From contig JBOHVS010000039.1 of the NCBI GenBank assembly GCA_050735975.1, positions 1-63,844 of the forward strand: 63,844 bases of DNA. The letters are read 5' to 3'. The DNA comes from DATMBL01 sp050735975 (lineage in GTDB: Bacteria > Desulfobacterota > Binatia > UBA9968). The notes under the pieces are model-generated. The model ran no database searches. It was given only the letters and a program-made list of their open reading frames with translations, and was not told the origin of the DNA. Below, piece after piece: positions 41,039-49,089 of the stretch. Position numbers and translations under genes: made by a program. Within the stretch, counting starts at the first letter, position 1. The number at the start of each line of letters is the position of its first letter.

Positions 41039-42901
41039 ATGGACGCTTTACAAACTGAGTCCTCGGCTTCCTCGCTTGCGCGCGGGCTGGACCGATTCTT
41101 TGGCGGAATCAGAACTGCAACGGCGATTCAACTTCGCTGGCCATTAGTCGTTGTTTGCTCCTATTTGCTGCTTTACGCGCCGGCTGGCTGGCTCGCCCCT
41201 ACTCAAACCCACGCGATTCTGATTTTTTACCTTCTCACCAACGCGACTCTATACTTCGTCGCCTATGGGCGTTTTGATTCCCGGTACTTTTACGGTGCGT
41301 TGCTGCTGTTTGACACCGCGCTTCTAACCCTCGGTCTCACGATGAGCGCCGTGTGGACGCCGGACTTCTATCTTGCATGTTTTTGCACCCTGATCCTCGG
41401 CTGTATCTGCAATGACTCCCGCGGGCTGCTCGCCGTAACCTTTCTCGCACCCGCGCTGTATGGATACGTGGTCTTCACGACGGGAGCCACCGATCCGCCA
41501 ACCTTCTATCTACGACTTGCCGTGCCTTTCGTGATCTCGCTCTTCTACGGGTACTTCGCTCAGGTCGAGCGCTTGAGGCGGCCGGCCGCGGAAAGAGAAG
41601 AACTAGCGGCGCGAGAACAGAAATTGGCCGATGCGCTCCGCACGCAGCGCGAACACCTCAAGGCCCTGCGCGACGTGAAGCTGGGTCTAACTTCGACTGT
41701 CGATGTGATGAGGACGCTCGACGGTTTCTTGGAAAACGCGCTCGCGCATCTTCCTTACTCGGCGGCGGTTATCCGCTTGCGTAACCCGGAGAGCGGGGTC
41801 ATGCAAACCGGGGCCGCGAAAGGAATAGGATTCGATAAGGCTGAACAAATTGCTAAGGTCTATGATCTCGTGGACAAAGTCGCTACGCTCAAACAGCCCT
41901 TGGTCATCCCCGAGCTTTTTTCCGTTCCTCGAGTCGACAGTCCGGACCTCTTGCGCGAACAGAAATCCATAAGTTTTGCCTGCGTGCCCCTGATCGCCGG
42001 CGGAGAGGTCCTAGGCAGCTTGGCCTTTTTGGCGAGACAGGAACTCGGTTGCGCGGAAGAAGAAATCGAGTTTCTTTCGACCGTGGCGGCAGAAGCGGCG
42101 ATTGGCATTCAGCATTCGCAACTGTTCCAGCATATTCACGAACAAGCGAGCGAGCTGCGCGATGCCAACAAAGTGAAAGATGAGTTTCTGGGTGTCGTCT
42201 CCCGCGAGCTCAGGAGTCCGTTGAACGTGATTTCGGGATACACGAATATGCTGATGGAGCGCATGTTGGGCGAGATCACGCCGATCCAAGAGAAGGCGCT
42301 ACAGACGATGCTCCGGCAAGCCAAAGACCTGCACGCCATGATCGATAGCGTATTGCAGGTCAGCTGTCTTGAAGCCGAGTCGGTGGAGCCGGAACTTCAC
42401 GAAACCAATTTCTGGGAATTCCTCTATGAGATTAAGTCCCACTACGATTACCCGCTGCCGAACGATGTGAAGCTGGCATGGAATTTTTCCTCTGATCTCC
42501 CGACGCTCATGGCCGACCGCGGCAAGCTACGGCAGATCCTGCACAATCTAATCAACAACGCTCTTAAGTTTACCAATCAAGGAACCGTTACCGTCTCCGC
42601 GCAATATCTCCATGGGAAGAGATACATGGAATTTAAAATCGCGGATACCGGGATCGGCATTTCGAAAGAAGAGCTGCCCCATATATTTGAAAAGTTTCGC
42701 CAGTTAGACCGTTCGGGTGCCAGAGCTTACGGCGGAGTTGGATTAGGGCTATACATCGTCAAAAGATGCACTGAGATTCTGCACGGGACCATTCACGTGG
42801 AGAGTAAGCCGGCTAGAGGGTCGATTTTTACGTTAAGAGTTCCGTCTCACACGCGCAAAGTAACGGAACCGGCGCCATCGCGCGTCGCTGCAGTCGGCTG
42901 A
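41039..42901 (+). CDS. Membrane sensor kinase with GAF domain, Arg in place of the phospho-acceptor His
   Basis: A 620-residue protein with six predicted N-terminal membrane helices (about residues 35-180), a GAF domain (about 215-350), a HisKA helix and a GHKL ATPase. The H-box, normally S-H-E-L-R-T-P, reads VVSRELRSPLNVISGY: residue 389 is Arg (CGC, 42203-42205) where His (CAC) is expected. The ATPase is complete: LRQILHNLINNALKF (N-box), KIADTGIGISKEELP (G1), IFEKFRQLD and GGVGLGLYIVKR (G2). It could be a pseudokinase sensor, as with DivL-type proteins, or phosphorylate a partner in trans. No response regulator is adjacent. Confidence 0.88.
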   Translation: MDALQTESSASSLARGLDRFFGGIRTATAIQLRWPLVVVCSYLLLYAPAGWLAPTQTHAILIFYLLTNATLYFVAYGRFDSRYFYGALLLFDTALLTLGLTMSAVWTPDFYLACFCTLILGCICNDSRGLLAVTFLAPALYGYVVFTTGATDPPTFYLRLAVPFVISLFYGYFAQVERLRRPAAEREELAAREQKLADALRTQREHLKALRDVKLGLTSTVDVMRTLDGFLENALAHLPYSAAVIRLRNPESGVMQTGAAKGIGFDKAEQIAKVYDLVDKVATLKQPLVIPELFSVPRVDSPDLLREQKSISFACVPLIAGGEVLGSLAFLARQELGCAEEEIEFLSTVAAEAAIGIQHSQLFQHIHEQASELRDANKVKDEFLGVVSRELRSPLNVISGYTNMLMERMLGEITPIQEKALQTMLRQAKDLHAMIDSVLQVSCLEAESVEPELHETNFWEFLYEIKSHYDYPLPNDVKLAWNFSSDLPTLMADRGKLRQILHNLINNALKFTNQGTVTVSAQYLHGKRYMEFKIADTGIGISKEELPHIFEKFRQLDRSGARAYGGVGLGLYIVKRCTEILHGTIHVESKPARGSIFTLRVPSHTRKVTEPAPSRVAAVG

Positions 42902-42962
42902 AGCGGGGGAGCCTTTCACCGCAGCGGCCCGCCGAACCGAAGAGTAAGATGTCATTCGAACC

Positions 42963-43805
42963 TCAGGTAGGGACGTCTGAATAGGCACGGGCGGCCCGGC
43001 GCAGATAACACTTAACCCAGAAATCATAAACATTATCATGCCGGTAGAGATCGAGCTGCCGCCGTCCGCGCGGTGTCTCGACGACCACGCCAATCGACAC
43101 GTCTTGCCACGAAATTGCGAGCAACCTTTGACTCCTCTGGCCGATGAGCGTTCCCAACGTGCGCAGCAATTGCGAAAGACTGTGGCCGTCGGTGATACCG
43201 CTCCCCGGCTGGCGGCTGGCTTTTCCCGCGCGTTCGATCCGGTCGATGTCAACAGAGTCGTACCGGTTTGATGTCTTGCTTGAGGCAGCGGCAGAGATTT
43301 CTGTTTTAGGCTGTTGCGCTTCGCCGCCGCTGATCTGTTTCCAGAGGGTCCTTAGCGGACCTCCATTCGCGGTCGGCGAACCTGCCTCGGCCGGCGGGAG
43401 AGTTTCTTCTCTGGACCAAACCAAATAAAAAGCTTCTTGGCATTCAAGGTTGAAATGGCTGACCTTAAGTCTCTCTAGATCCTGGCCGATTGCCCGTAGA
43501 TCAATCGAGTAGCGATGGAGCGGTAAAGACACTGCCGCCCCAGGATCGAGCTTCGCATATGCGTCCCGAGAGAGCTGATTCGCCTGAGACGCTTTTGCAG
43601 CGGCCGAGGTCCAGCTCCGCGGCCGCTTTAATGCCGGGGCCACCCTCTTTCTCCCTAGGACGACGACGTGCATCGGGAGTTTGTATCCACAGTTGAGACA
43701 GAGGCCGTTAATGGGAAGCTCGGCCGTTTTGAATGACGGTCTGGCGACCGTAAAGCCGAGATAATAGGTGCAATTCGGGCACGACCTTGCGCGGTACGTC
43801 GGCAT
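42963..43805 (-). CDS. Hypothetical protein with N-terminal zinc ribbon
   Basis: A 280-residue protein of unknown function. The N-terminus has SCPNCTYYLGFTV and, about 20 residues on, LCLNCGYKLP, two Cys pairs forming a zinc ribbon. The middle is basic and low in complexity (Ala-Lys-Ser), with a WSREETLPPAEAG stretch. The C-terminal part (about 170-270) has IGVVVETPRGRRQLDLYRHD, which could be a small beta domain. It is convergent with the sensor kinase gene and divergent from the amidohydrolase gene. I do not recognise a family. Confidence 0.65.
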   Translation of the reverse strand: MPTYRARSCPNCTYYLGFTVARPSFKTAELPINGLCLNCGYKLPMHVVVLGRKRVAPALKRPRSWTSAAAKASQANQLSRDAYAKLDPGAAVSLPLHRYSIDLRAIGQDLERLKVSHFNLECQEAFYLVWSREETLPPAEAGSPTANGGPLRTLWKQISGGEAQQPKTEISAAASSKTSNRYDSVDIDRIERAGKASRQPGSGITDGHSLSQLLRTLGTLIGQRSQRLLAISWQDVSIGVVVETPRGRRQLDLYRHDNVYDFWVKCYLRRAARAYSDVPT

Positions 43806-43921
43806 AAATCAATCTGTTGATATTTTGAAGCAGCGGAAAAGTCAAGCTCGGGGTCGGAACTATGTGGTAGAAAAATTAACGATGCCACGTTAAAACTATC
43901 GGAGTATGGAGGTGTTTAGAC

Positions 43922-45004
43922 ATGGCTGACAATATCATGGTCTTCGATTGCGATGGTCACATCATCGAGTCGATTCCCGAGATGGCGCCGTTTCTCGACC
44001 CGGTCGATCGAGAAATTGCGCTTCGGCCCTCGAGAAATCGCCAGGGAGTTTTCGCCGGCCTCGATGCGATTCACTATCCGCGCAACATCCAAAGGTCCGG
44101 AGAGGTTGAAGCGCCGCGGCGGCCACGGGTCGACGCGAGCAATCATCGCAAAGGATCCGGCGAGGATTGGGTGGAGTTCTTGAACAAAGCAGGAGTATCC
44201 GAGACGGTGTTGTTCCCTTCCGAGGGACTTTCCGTTGGATTTTTTCAACAAGCCGATTATGCCGTCCGAGTTTGCCGGGCGTTTAACGATTATGTCGCGG
44301 AGCGTTACAAGAAGGTCGATCCGCGGCTTTACCCTATGGGCCTTATTGCCATGCAGGATGTTAAGGAGGCTGTAAAGGAGCTTAAGCGCTTGGTGCTCGA
44401 CCTGAAGCTGCCCGGGGCGATGCTGCCGTCCCGCGGTCTGCCGCTGCATCTGGGCCACGACTATTATTGGCCTGTTTACGAAGAAGCGGCCAACCTCGGC
44501 TGCGCGCTTGGCATTCATGGCGGGTCGAGTCTAGGACTCGGAGCCGATACTTTTACCGATCCCTGGGCGGCGCGAACGCTCCGCCACCCGATTCCGTTAG
44601 CGTTGGAGTTTGTCTCCCTGGTTTACCACGGGGTCTTCGACCGCTTCCGTGATTTGCGCATCGGCTTTTTTGAAGGCGGCTGCGCCTGGATTCTGCTGCT
44701 GAAAGACAGGATGGACCGCGACGAAAGCATCTACACAACGAGCACGGGGAAGCAGAGGAGTCTCAACGACTACCTGTCGAGCGGCCAGATTTTAGTGGGA
44801 TGCGAGGGAAACGAGTGGATTCTCCCCTATGTCATCAAGCAGGTCGGAACGCAATGTTTTTCCTACGCGTCGGACTATCCGCATGAAGTCGATCTAGTGG
44901 CGGCAAGGCAGATGATTCACGAGACCGTTGAGCGGCCGGACTTGACACACGCCGACAAAGCAGCGGTTTTAGGCGAGAACGCAAAACGGTTCTTTAGGCT
45001 TTGA
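43922..45004 (+). CDS. Amidohydrolase-2 family protein
   Basis: A 360-residue TIM-barrel protein of the same superfamily as those at 0 and 16.9 kb. The first motif is FDCDGHIIE (the D-x-x-H subgroup pattern), GIHGGSSLGLG supplies the central His region, and YASDYPHEVDL the C-terminal Asp. The metal site therefore looks conserved, in contrast with the first gene of the window. GGAGGTG lies 8 bases before the ATG. It appears to be a single-gene unit ending just before a repeat element and a terminator hairpin. Confidence 0.88.
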   Translation: MADNIMVFDCDGHIIESIPEMAPFLDPVDREIALRPSRNRQGVFAGLDAIHYPRNIQRSGEVEAPRRPRVDASNHRKGSGEDWVEFLNKAGVSETVLFPSEGLSVGFFQQADYAVRVCRAFNDYVAERYKKVDPRLYPMGLIAMQDVKEAVKELKRLVLDLKLPGAMLPSRGLPLHLGHDYYWPVYEEAANLGCALGIHGGSSLGLGADTFTDPWAARTLRHPIPLALEFVSLVYHGVFDRFRDLRIGFFEGGCAWILLLKDRMDRDESIYTTSTGKQRSLNDYLSSGQILVGCEGNEWILPYVIKQVGTQCFSYASDYPHEVDLVAARQMIHETVERPDLTHADKAAVLGENAKRFFRL

Positions 45005-45183
45005 CAGGCCCGTTGGAAAAGGCTCATTTACTTCGTTGCGCTCGGCCGACTCGCGTCAACGTACGAACTCGCAAAGAGCAAAGGGCGAAGAGCAAAGGGA
45101 GGATAAGACACTTTGCGCTTGGCCCTTAGCGCAAGCTCCGCTTGCTCATGCGCCTCGCAACTGAGACCTTTTTGAACAGCCTG
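45005..45183. mobile_element. MITE-like element, family B, copy 2, carrying an inner insertion
   Basis: The ends are CAGGCCCGTTGGAAAAGGCTC (left, directly after a stop codon) and, inverted, CAGGCTGTTCAAAAAGG. Read on the minus strand, its flanks match the copy at 63.5 kb: TTACTTCGTTGCGCTCGGCC ... TCAACGTAC on one side and GCGCCTCGCAACTGAGACC on the other. Where other copies have GTAC-loop-GTAC, this one holds a GCAAAGAGCAAAGGGCGAAG array with an inverted counterpart (CTTTGCGCTTGGCCC), so another repeat seems to have entered the centre. Confidence 0.65.
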
Positions 45184-45203
45184 AAAACAAAGGCTTACTG
45201 AGA

Positions 45204-45237
45204 AAGCCGGGAGAGGGAAGCCTCCCCGGCTTTTTTA
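45204..45237. terminator. Rho-independent terminator, possibly bidirectional
   Basis: AAGCCGGGAG pairs with CTCCCCGGCTT across an 8-base loop, with one bulged C, and a run of six T follows on the plus strand. It ends transcription of the amidohydrolase gene. The T-run lies at the 3' end of eutA on the opposite strand, so its A-rich left flank could give weak termination there as well. Confidence 0.8.
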
Positions 45238-46719
45238 TTGAGGGGAGGCCGGGAAAATCAGCGACTTGATGACGACAGGGACCGATCCCGAAGACTGGAT
45301 CAAAGCGCCGATATCGATGTAGTCGAAATCGTTCAATGCGATGCCGTCGATGGAAATGATCGGATTTTGAATCTGCAGCTCCTCTTGAAAGTGAAGCCCG
45401 ACGATGCCGCCAATGTCGCCGTCGTTCACAAGCACCAGCGGGTGACCCTTAGCGAGAATATCCTTGAGCCCTTCAACGAGGCCTTTGGAAAACGATTGAA
45501 GCCGAACAAAAGTTGCGGAGCCCTGCCAGTGAAAGGCGATGGCTACGGATTGGCGCGCGTTCAAGAGGTCGAGTCTCCGGAGAGCGTTGAGCGTTGCATC
45601 CTTGACGGCGTCCTTGCTTAGTTCATCGGCGTCTAAGGCAAACTCCGGCGCAACGACGGGGACATTACGCACCGGAACCGCGTCCTCCGGCGTGATGAAA
45701 ATGGTATTCCCGCTCACCTGGATCGTGTACTGGGACGCGCCGATGACCGTTGCGCGGATTCGCGCCGCCGGCTCCATGACCAGCATCCCCAGCTTCGGGA
45801 TACGGCGATGAATTTCATCCGCCATCAATGGGCCTAAGTCGCTGAAGCTAGCCTTTTGCCGCTTGTAGATAAACTCTGAGACACCGCCTGAAAACATCAC
45901 GCAGTCGATCTCACCGCGATAGCTCAAAGGGGGCAACCGCAGCAGTCCGTTGATTTCTTCTGAAATGGCGCCGGCTCCAAGCATGGCGAACAGTTTGTCC
46001 ACCATTCCCGACACCATCGCGCGTACATCCTCGGGGGAAAGCTTCCGGCCCAGCTCAACGTTCATTCCCGCCCACGCGGCGTGTTTTCGGCCCGCCTCTT
46101 CAATTCGGGACACTGTTTCGCCTTGATCAAAGGCCAGCAAACGCGCGCCGATATCGATGGCTGACACTTCCTGAACCTTGCCGTTGTTGCAGATCGCGAA
46201 CTTGCTCGTGCCGCCGCCGATATCGATGTTCAGGACGACGCCGCCGGTCTTTGCCGAATGAGCAACCGCGCCTGAGCCGTGCGCCGCCATGGTCGCTTCG
46301 AGACCATCCCCGGCGCTAACCGCAACGAACTTGCCCGCTTCATGGGCGAATAGTTCGCCGATCGCGCGCGCGTTGCGCCTCCGCACGGCGACGCCCGTGA
46401 GAATCAGCGCGCCCGTATCGACGTCTTCGCGGCGAATCTTGGCGTTCTTGTATTGCTCGTTGATAAACGTTTCCAACGCTTCAACGTCAATTCTCGTCTC
46501 GTCAACGTAGGGGGTAAGCAGAATCTGCGATTCGTTTAATACTTCACGTTTGGTCACGCGATAGCGCGAACCTTCGAGGGTGAGCTGTAGCTTGGAAAAA
46601 ACCAAATGGGAAGTTGAGGAGCCGATATCGACTCCCACGCTGGTGAGCTGAAGCTCTTCTTCTTCCTGCATGTGGCGGTTGGCATTGGAAAAGGCCGCTT
46701 TAGGCGTGGTGCTGTTCAT
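45235..46719 (-). CDS. eutA: EutA-family (ethanolamine ammonia-lyase reactivase-like) ASKHA protein
   Basis: A 494-residue actin/Hsp70-fold protein of the EutA family, which in known systems exchanges damaged B12 cofactor on ethanolamine ammonia-lyase with use of ATP. Phosphate-binding motifs are VGVDIGSSTSHLVFSK (about residues 28-43) and VLNIDIGGGTSKFAICN (about 165-181). Length and both loops are normal. No eutB, eutC or other ethanolamine gene lies in the window; the upstream neighbour on the same strand is a double-cupin gene. The natural partner may be encoded elsewhere or may be another B12 or radical enzyme. Confidence 0.85.
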   Translation of the reverse strand: MNSTTPKAAFSNANRHMQEEEELQLTSVGVDIGSSTSHLVFSKLQLTLEGSRYRVTKREVLNESQILLTPYVDETRIDVEALETFINEQYKNAKIRREDVDTGALILTGVAVRRRNARAIGELFAHEAGKFVAVSAGDGLEATMAAHGSGAVAHSAKTGGVVLNIDIGGGTSKFAICNNGKVQEVSAIDIGARLLAFDQGETVSRIEEAGRKHAAWAGMNVELGRKLSPEDVRAMVSGMVDKLFAMLGAGAISEEINGLLRLPPLSYRGEIDCVMFSGGVSEFIYKRQKASFSDLGPLMADEIHRRIPKLGMLVMEPAARIRATVIGASQYTIQVSGNTIFITPEDAVPVRNVPVVAPEFALDADELSKDAVKDATLNALRRLDLLNARQSVAIAFHWQGSATFVRLQSFSKGLVEGLKDILAKGHPLVLVNDGDIGGIVGLHFQEELQIQNPIISIDGIALNDFDYIDIGALIQSSGSVPVVIKSLIFPASPQ

Positions 46720-46789
46720 TAGACAAAGGTCCTGTTTGATTTACTCGGGGAGTCTGTGTTTGAGCGCTGGAGGTTAAGGCTTCGGATTT

Positions 46790-46822
46790 GGAGTTGCGGG
46801 TTTGTGTTATACCCGCAACTCC
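46790..46822. other. Perfect 12-bp inverted repeat between the cupin gene and eutA
   Basis: GGAGTTGCGGGT (46790-46801) and ACCCGCAACTCC (46811-46822) form a perfect stem around a 9-base loop. There is no T-run on either side, so it is not a standard terminator. It could be an mRNA processing or stability site, or an operator, in the 114-base gap. Confidence 0.75.
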
Positions 46823-46833
46823 GAACTCATGTC

Positions 46834-48030
46834 TCAATAGGAGTTCTTGTAGAGATCCGGCTCCATGCGAGATTTCGCGCCCACACTCTCGAGCGTTTCT
46901 TCGAACTCTTTGCGGAGGAAGGGATCCTCTTCGTTGTAGGGGACCGCGGTGCCGCCGTCTTTCATGTCGATAGCCCCGTAGTCGATCGCTTTTTCACCGG
47001 GCCTTCCTCGTTCCCGCCCAGGTGCGTTGGGGCCGAACCACGCGGTTAGACGTAGCGGCTCTTTGCTGGCGCCAAAGTGAGCGTGGAACCAGTTACCGCT
47101 CATCGGCGCGGCGCTCACCATGCCGACGGGTTCATAATCCTGCCGTCTAATTTGCTCAGTCGTGCCTTTTTCCCACGGATGGGTGCCTAGACTTGACGGC
47201 CAGGTGTAAGTATAGCCCTTGCCGCTGAGGCAGATGAGCACCGCGGCTGAGCCATGAGCGTGGGCTTTGGAATAGCGGCCGGTTTCATGCTGGCCGATCC
47301 ATAGATAAAAATGATTGCCTGTCATGTGGGGTTCGATGCGGCGATAACCCGGCGAGCGCCGGTTATCGAGGGGCAGCTCACAGGCCATGATATCCGGAAT
47401 GATGTTCGTTTGTCGCATGGCGAGCCCCCGCACAGGGTCCGGCGCGACCTCCTCTTTATATTTGTAGAAGTCGTCGGTGGGGTTGAAACGATCCTTAAAT
47501 TGATACGGACAATTGAAGATAAAATCTTCATTGCCGAATATGTTCATCACGTTCGGCGCTGTCGTTCCGGCGAGAAGCAGCGCCGGACTCGAAGTGGCGT
47601 TGACGATTCGATGCATGACATTCATAGGTATTGAGAAAAGAGAGCCCTTTTGCCATTCGAAAGTGAGCTTCTGCCCGCTGGCTTCGGTCCAAACCTCCGT
47701 CGTGCCACGGCCTTCGACGACGAGATACATTTCTTCGTACATGTGCTTTTCCGCGTTTAACGCGCCGGCGCCGGGAACTTCGACGACATAGCAACCCCAG
47801 AGCCCTTCGGTGCCGAGGAGCTGGATAAAAGTGCCGTTGCCGCCCATGCGCTTCCACGGTTTGCGCGGCAAATCCTGGACGCGGCGCACACCGATGTCGC
47901 GATAGATCGGAATACCCTGGGCTTCCATGAAATTGTCATAGGGCGTGTTCGGCCTGAGAAACTTGCCAAGGCCGGCCCTGGTCTTTTTGTCCGTCGGTTC
48001 CTGAAACGTTTGCTCGGGTGGATGATCCAT
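46834..48030 (-). CDS. Double-cupin domain protein
   Basis: A 398-residue bicupin. The first cupin (about residues 85-165) has LNAEKHMYEEMYLVVEGRG followed by GSLFSIPMNVMHRIVN. The second (about 250-330) has KAHAHGSAAVLICLSGKGYTY with EPVGMVSAAPMSGNWFHAHFG. His ligands are therefore present in both. The family is often annotated only as cupin-domain protein; gentisate-dioxygenase-like chemistry is possible but the HxH spacing differs from that of the enzyme at 13 kb. It may share a transcript with eutA, separated by a hairpin. Confidence 0.8.
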   Translation of the reverse strand: MDHPPEQTFQEPTDKKTRAGLGKFLRPNTPYDNFMEAQGIPIYRDIGVRRVQDLPRKPWKRMGGNGTFIQLLGTEGLWGCYVVEVPGAGALNAEKHMYEEMYLVVEGRGTTEVWTEASGQKLTFEWQKGSLFSIPMNVMHRIVNATSSPALLLAGTTAPNVMNIFGNEDFIFNCPYQFKDRFNPTDDFYKYKEEVAPDPVRGLAMRQTNIIPDIMACELPLDNRRSPGYRRIEPHMTGNHFYLWIGQHETGRYSKAHAHGSAAVLICLSGKGYTYTWPSSLGTHPWEKGTTEQIRRQDYEPVGMVSAAPMSGNWFHAHFGASKEPLRLTAWFGPNAPGRERGRPGEKAIDYGAIDMKDGGTAVPYNEEDPFLRKEFEETLESVGAKSRMEPDLYKNSY

Positions 48031-48174
48031 AACGCCTCCTTGTCGATCGTTTGTGTTGGAATTCTGCGACTTAGCAAGAGACTTCGATTGGCTAAGTTCA
48101 GCGGGTTATCGTCGAATAATTTATAGGCTGGCGGACTGGGTGTCAACGGCGCGCGGGATACGCTTGGATGAAAA

Positions 48175-48430
48175 CTAGCCCGCATTATTCACGGACGATG
48201 GAGACGGCAACACTGTGATCCTGCCTTCGGGGGCGAGCCCTTTCCGGCCGCGGTTAATAAGCCTCTACCTTGGTAGGCCGCCGCCCGATCCTCTCCAAGG
48301 TGGTTATTTCAGCGGTCGGGGCCTGAGAGCAACTTCCATGTTCCTGTGACCGCGGCGCTCCATGGCTCGCCCCCGAAGGCAGAGGAAAGCCGGGACGATA
48401 CGAAAGCCGGCGCACTGAGAGGGTACGGTG
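48175..48430. mobile_element. MITE-like element, family A, copy 3 (inverted relative to copy 2)
   Basis: It starts CTAGCCCGCATTATTCACGG and matches copy 2 (read on the other strand) for about 240 bp up to GGACGATACGAAAGCCGGCG; the far terminal repeat is not recognisable. It contains a perfect 19-bp inverted pair, CTGCCTTCGGGGGCGAGCC (48221-48239) and its complement (48364-48382), which would fold the whole unit into one long stem. It accounts for most of the 451-base gap upstream of the cupin gene; the remainder shows nothing recognisable. Confidence 0.75.
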
Positions 48431-48481
48431 TCAAAGAGCAGGGACATTTCGAATTAGGCACGGTGACTGGCGCTTGAGTAT

Positions 48482-49084
48482 TCAGGGGGCCGGCGGGTTT
48501 GCAAAGGTCAGACGGCGGTAAACCTGTCGAACGGTATCTACGTCGCATTTGCAGTAATCGCAGATATCGGCGAATTTGCCCGCTCGGTAATAGGGATAAA
48601 CTTTCGAGCCGTCGAGACACTCCTTGGGAGATGGAATGCCGAGCGCCCGCGCCAGAAGGTCGAGGCTCACATGCCCGCGTCCCCACCTGCTCCACTCGTG
48701 CATGGTATCGAAGACGGGGGAACTCCTAAAACGAGCGAAAGGAATTTCCCGGGACGGCTTGATCCGGTGGATAATCGACCGTTGCCAAATGAACCTGAGA
48801 TCAAAATCGAGGATATTGTGACCGACAAAAAGGTTCGCTTCCGTAGCCAGCCGCCAGAACGACTGGAGGATCGCGCTTTCCTCTCCCTCAAGAATCTGAA
48901 CCGGCGCATCTGCCGGCGGCTCCAGCGCGTACGCCAGGCAGATGATTTTCGCCGTCGCGGCTTGGAGGCTAAGCCGCTTGATGATCTCGGCTTCATCGAG
49001 CTGCATCTGGGCCTCAAGCAGGCCGTTCTCCCGTAAGAATTGCTCGGTCGGTATGGTCTCAATATCAAAGAAAAGGATTTTCAT
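48482..49084 (-). CDS. PolB-like DEDDy 3'-5' exonuclease
   Basis: A 200-residue RNase H-fold exonuclease of the predicted PolB-like 3'-5' exonuclease group. Exo I is MKILFFDIETIP with the D-x-E pair (residues 7 and 9), Exo II is VGHNILDFDLRFIW (about 88-101), and Exo III includes ICDYCKCDVDTVRQVYRRL (about 173-191). It starts 5 bases after addA and is therefore probably the third gene of an addB-addA-exonuclease operon. That context suggests DNA end processing or repair. Confidence 0.87.
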   Translation of the reverse strand: MKILFFDIETIPTEQFLRENGLLEAQMQLDEAEIIKRLSLQAATAKIICLAYALEPPADAPVQILEGEESAILQSFWRLATEANLFVGHNILDFDLRFIWQRSIIHRIKPSREIPFARFRSSPVFDTMHEWSRWGRGHVSLDLLARALGIPSPKECLDGSKVYPYYRAGKFADICDYCKCDVDTVRQVYRRLTFANPPAP

Positions 49085-49089
49085 AACCG

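Noticed and set aside
40923..41147. Frame of 74 codons just before the GAF sensor kinase
   Set aside because: It overlaps the kinase start in another frame and shows no recognisable feature; weak start context.
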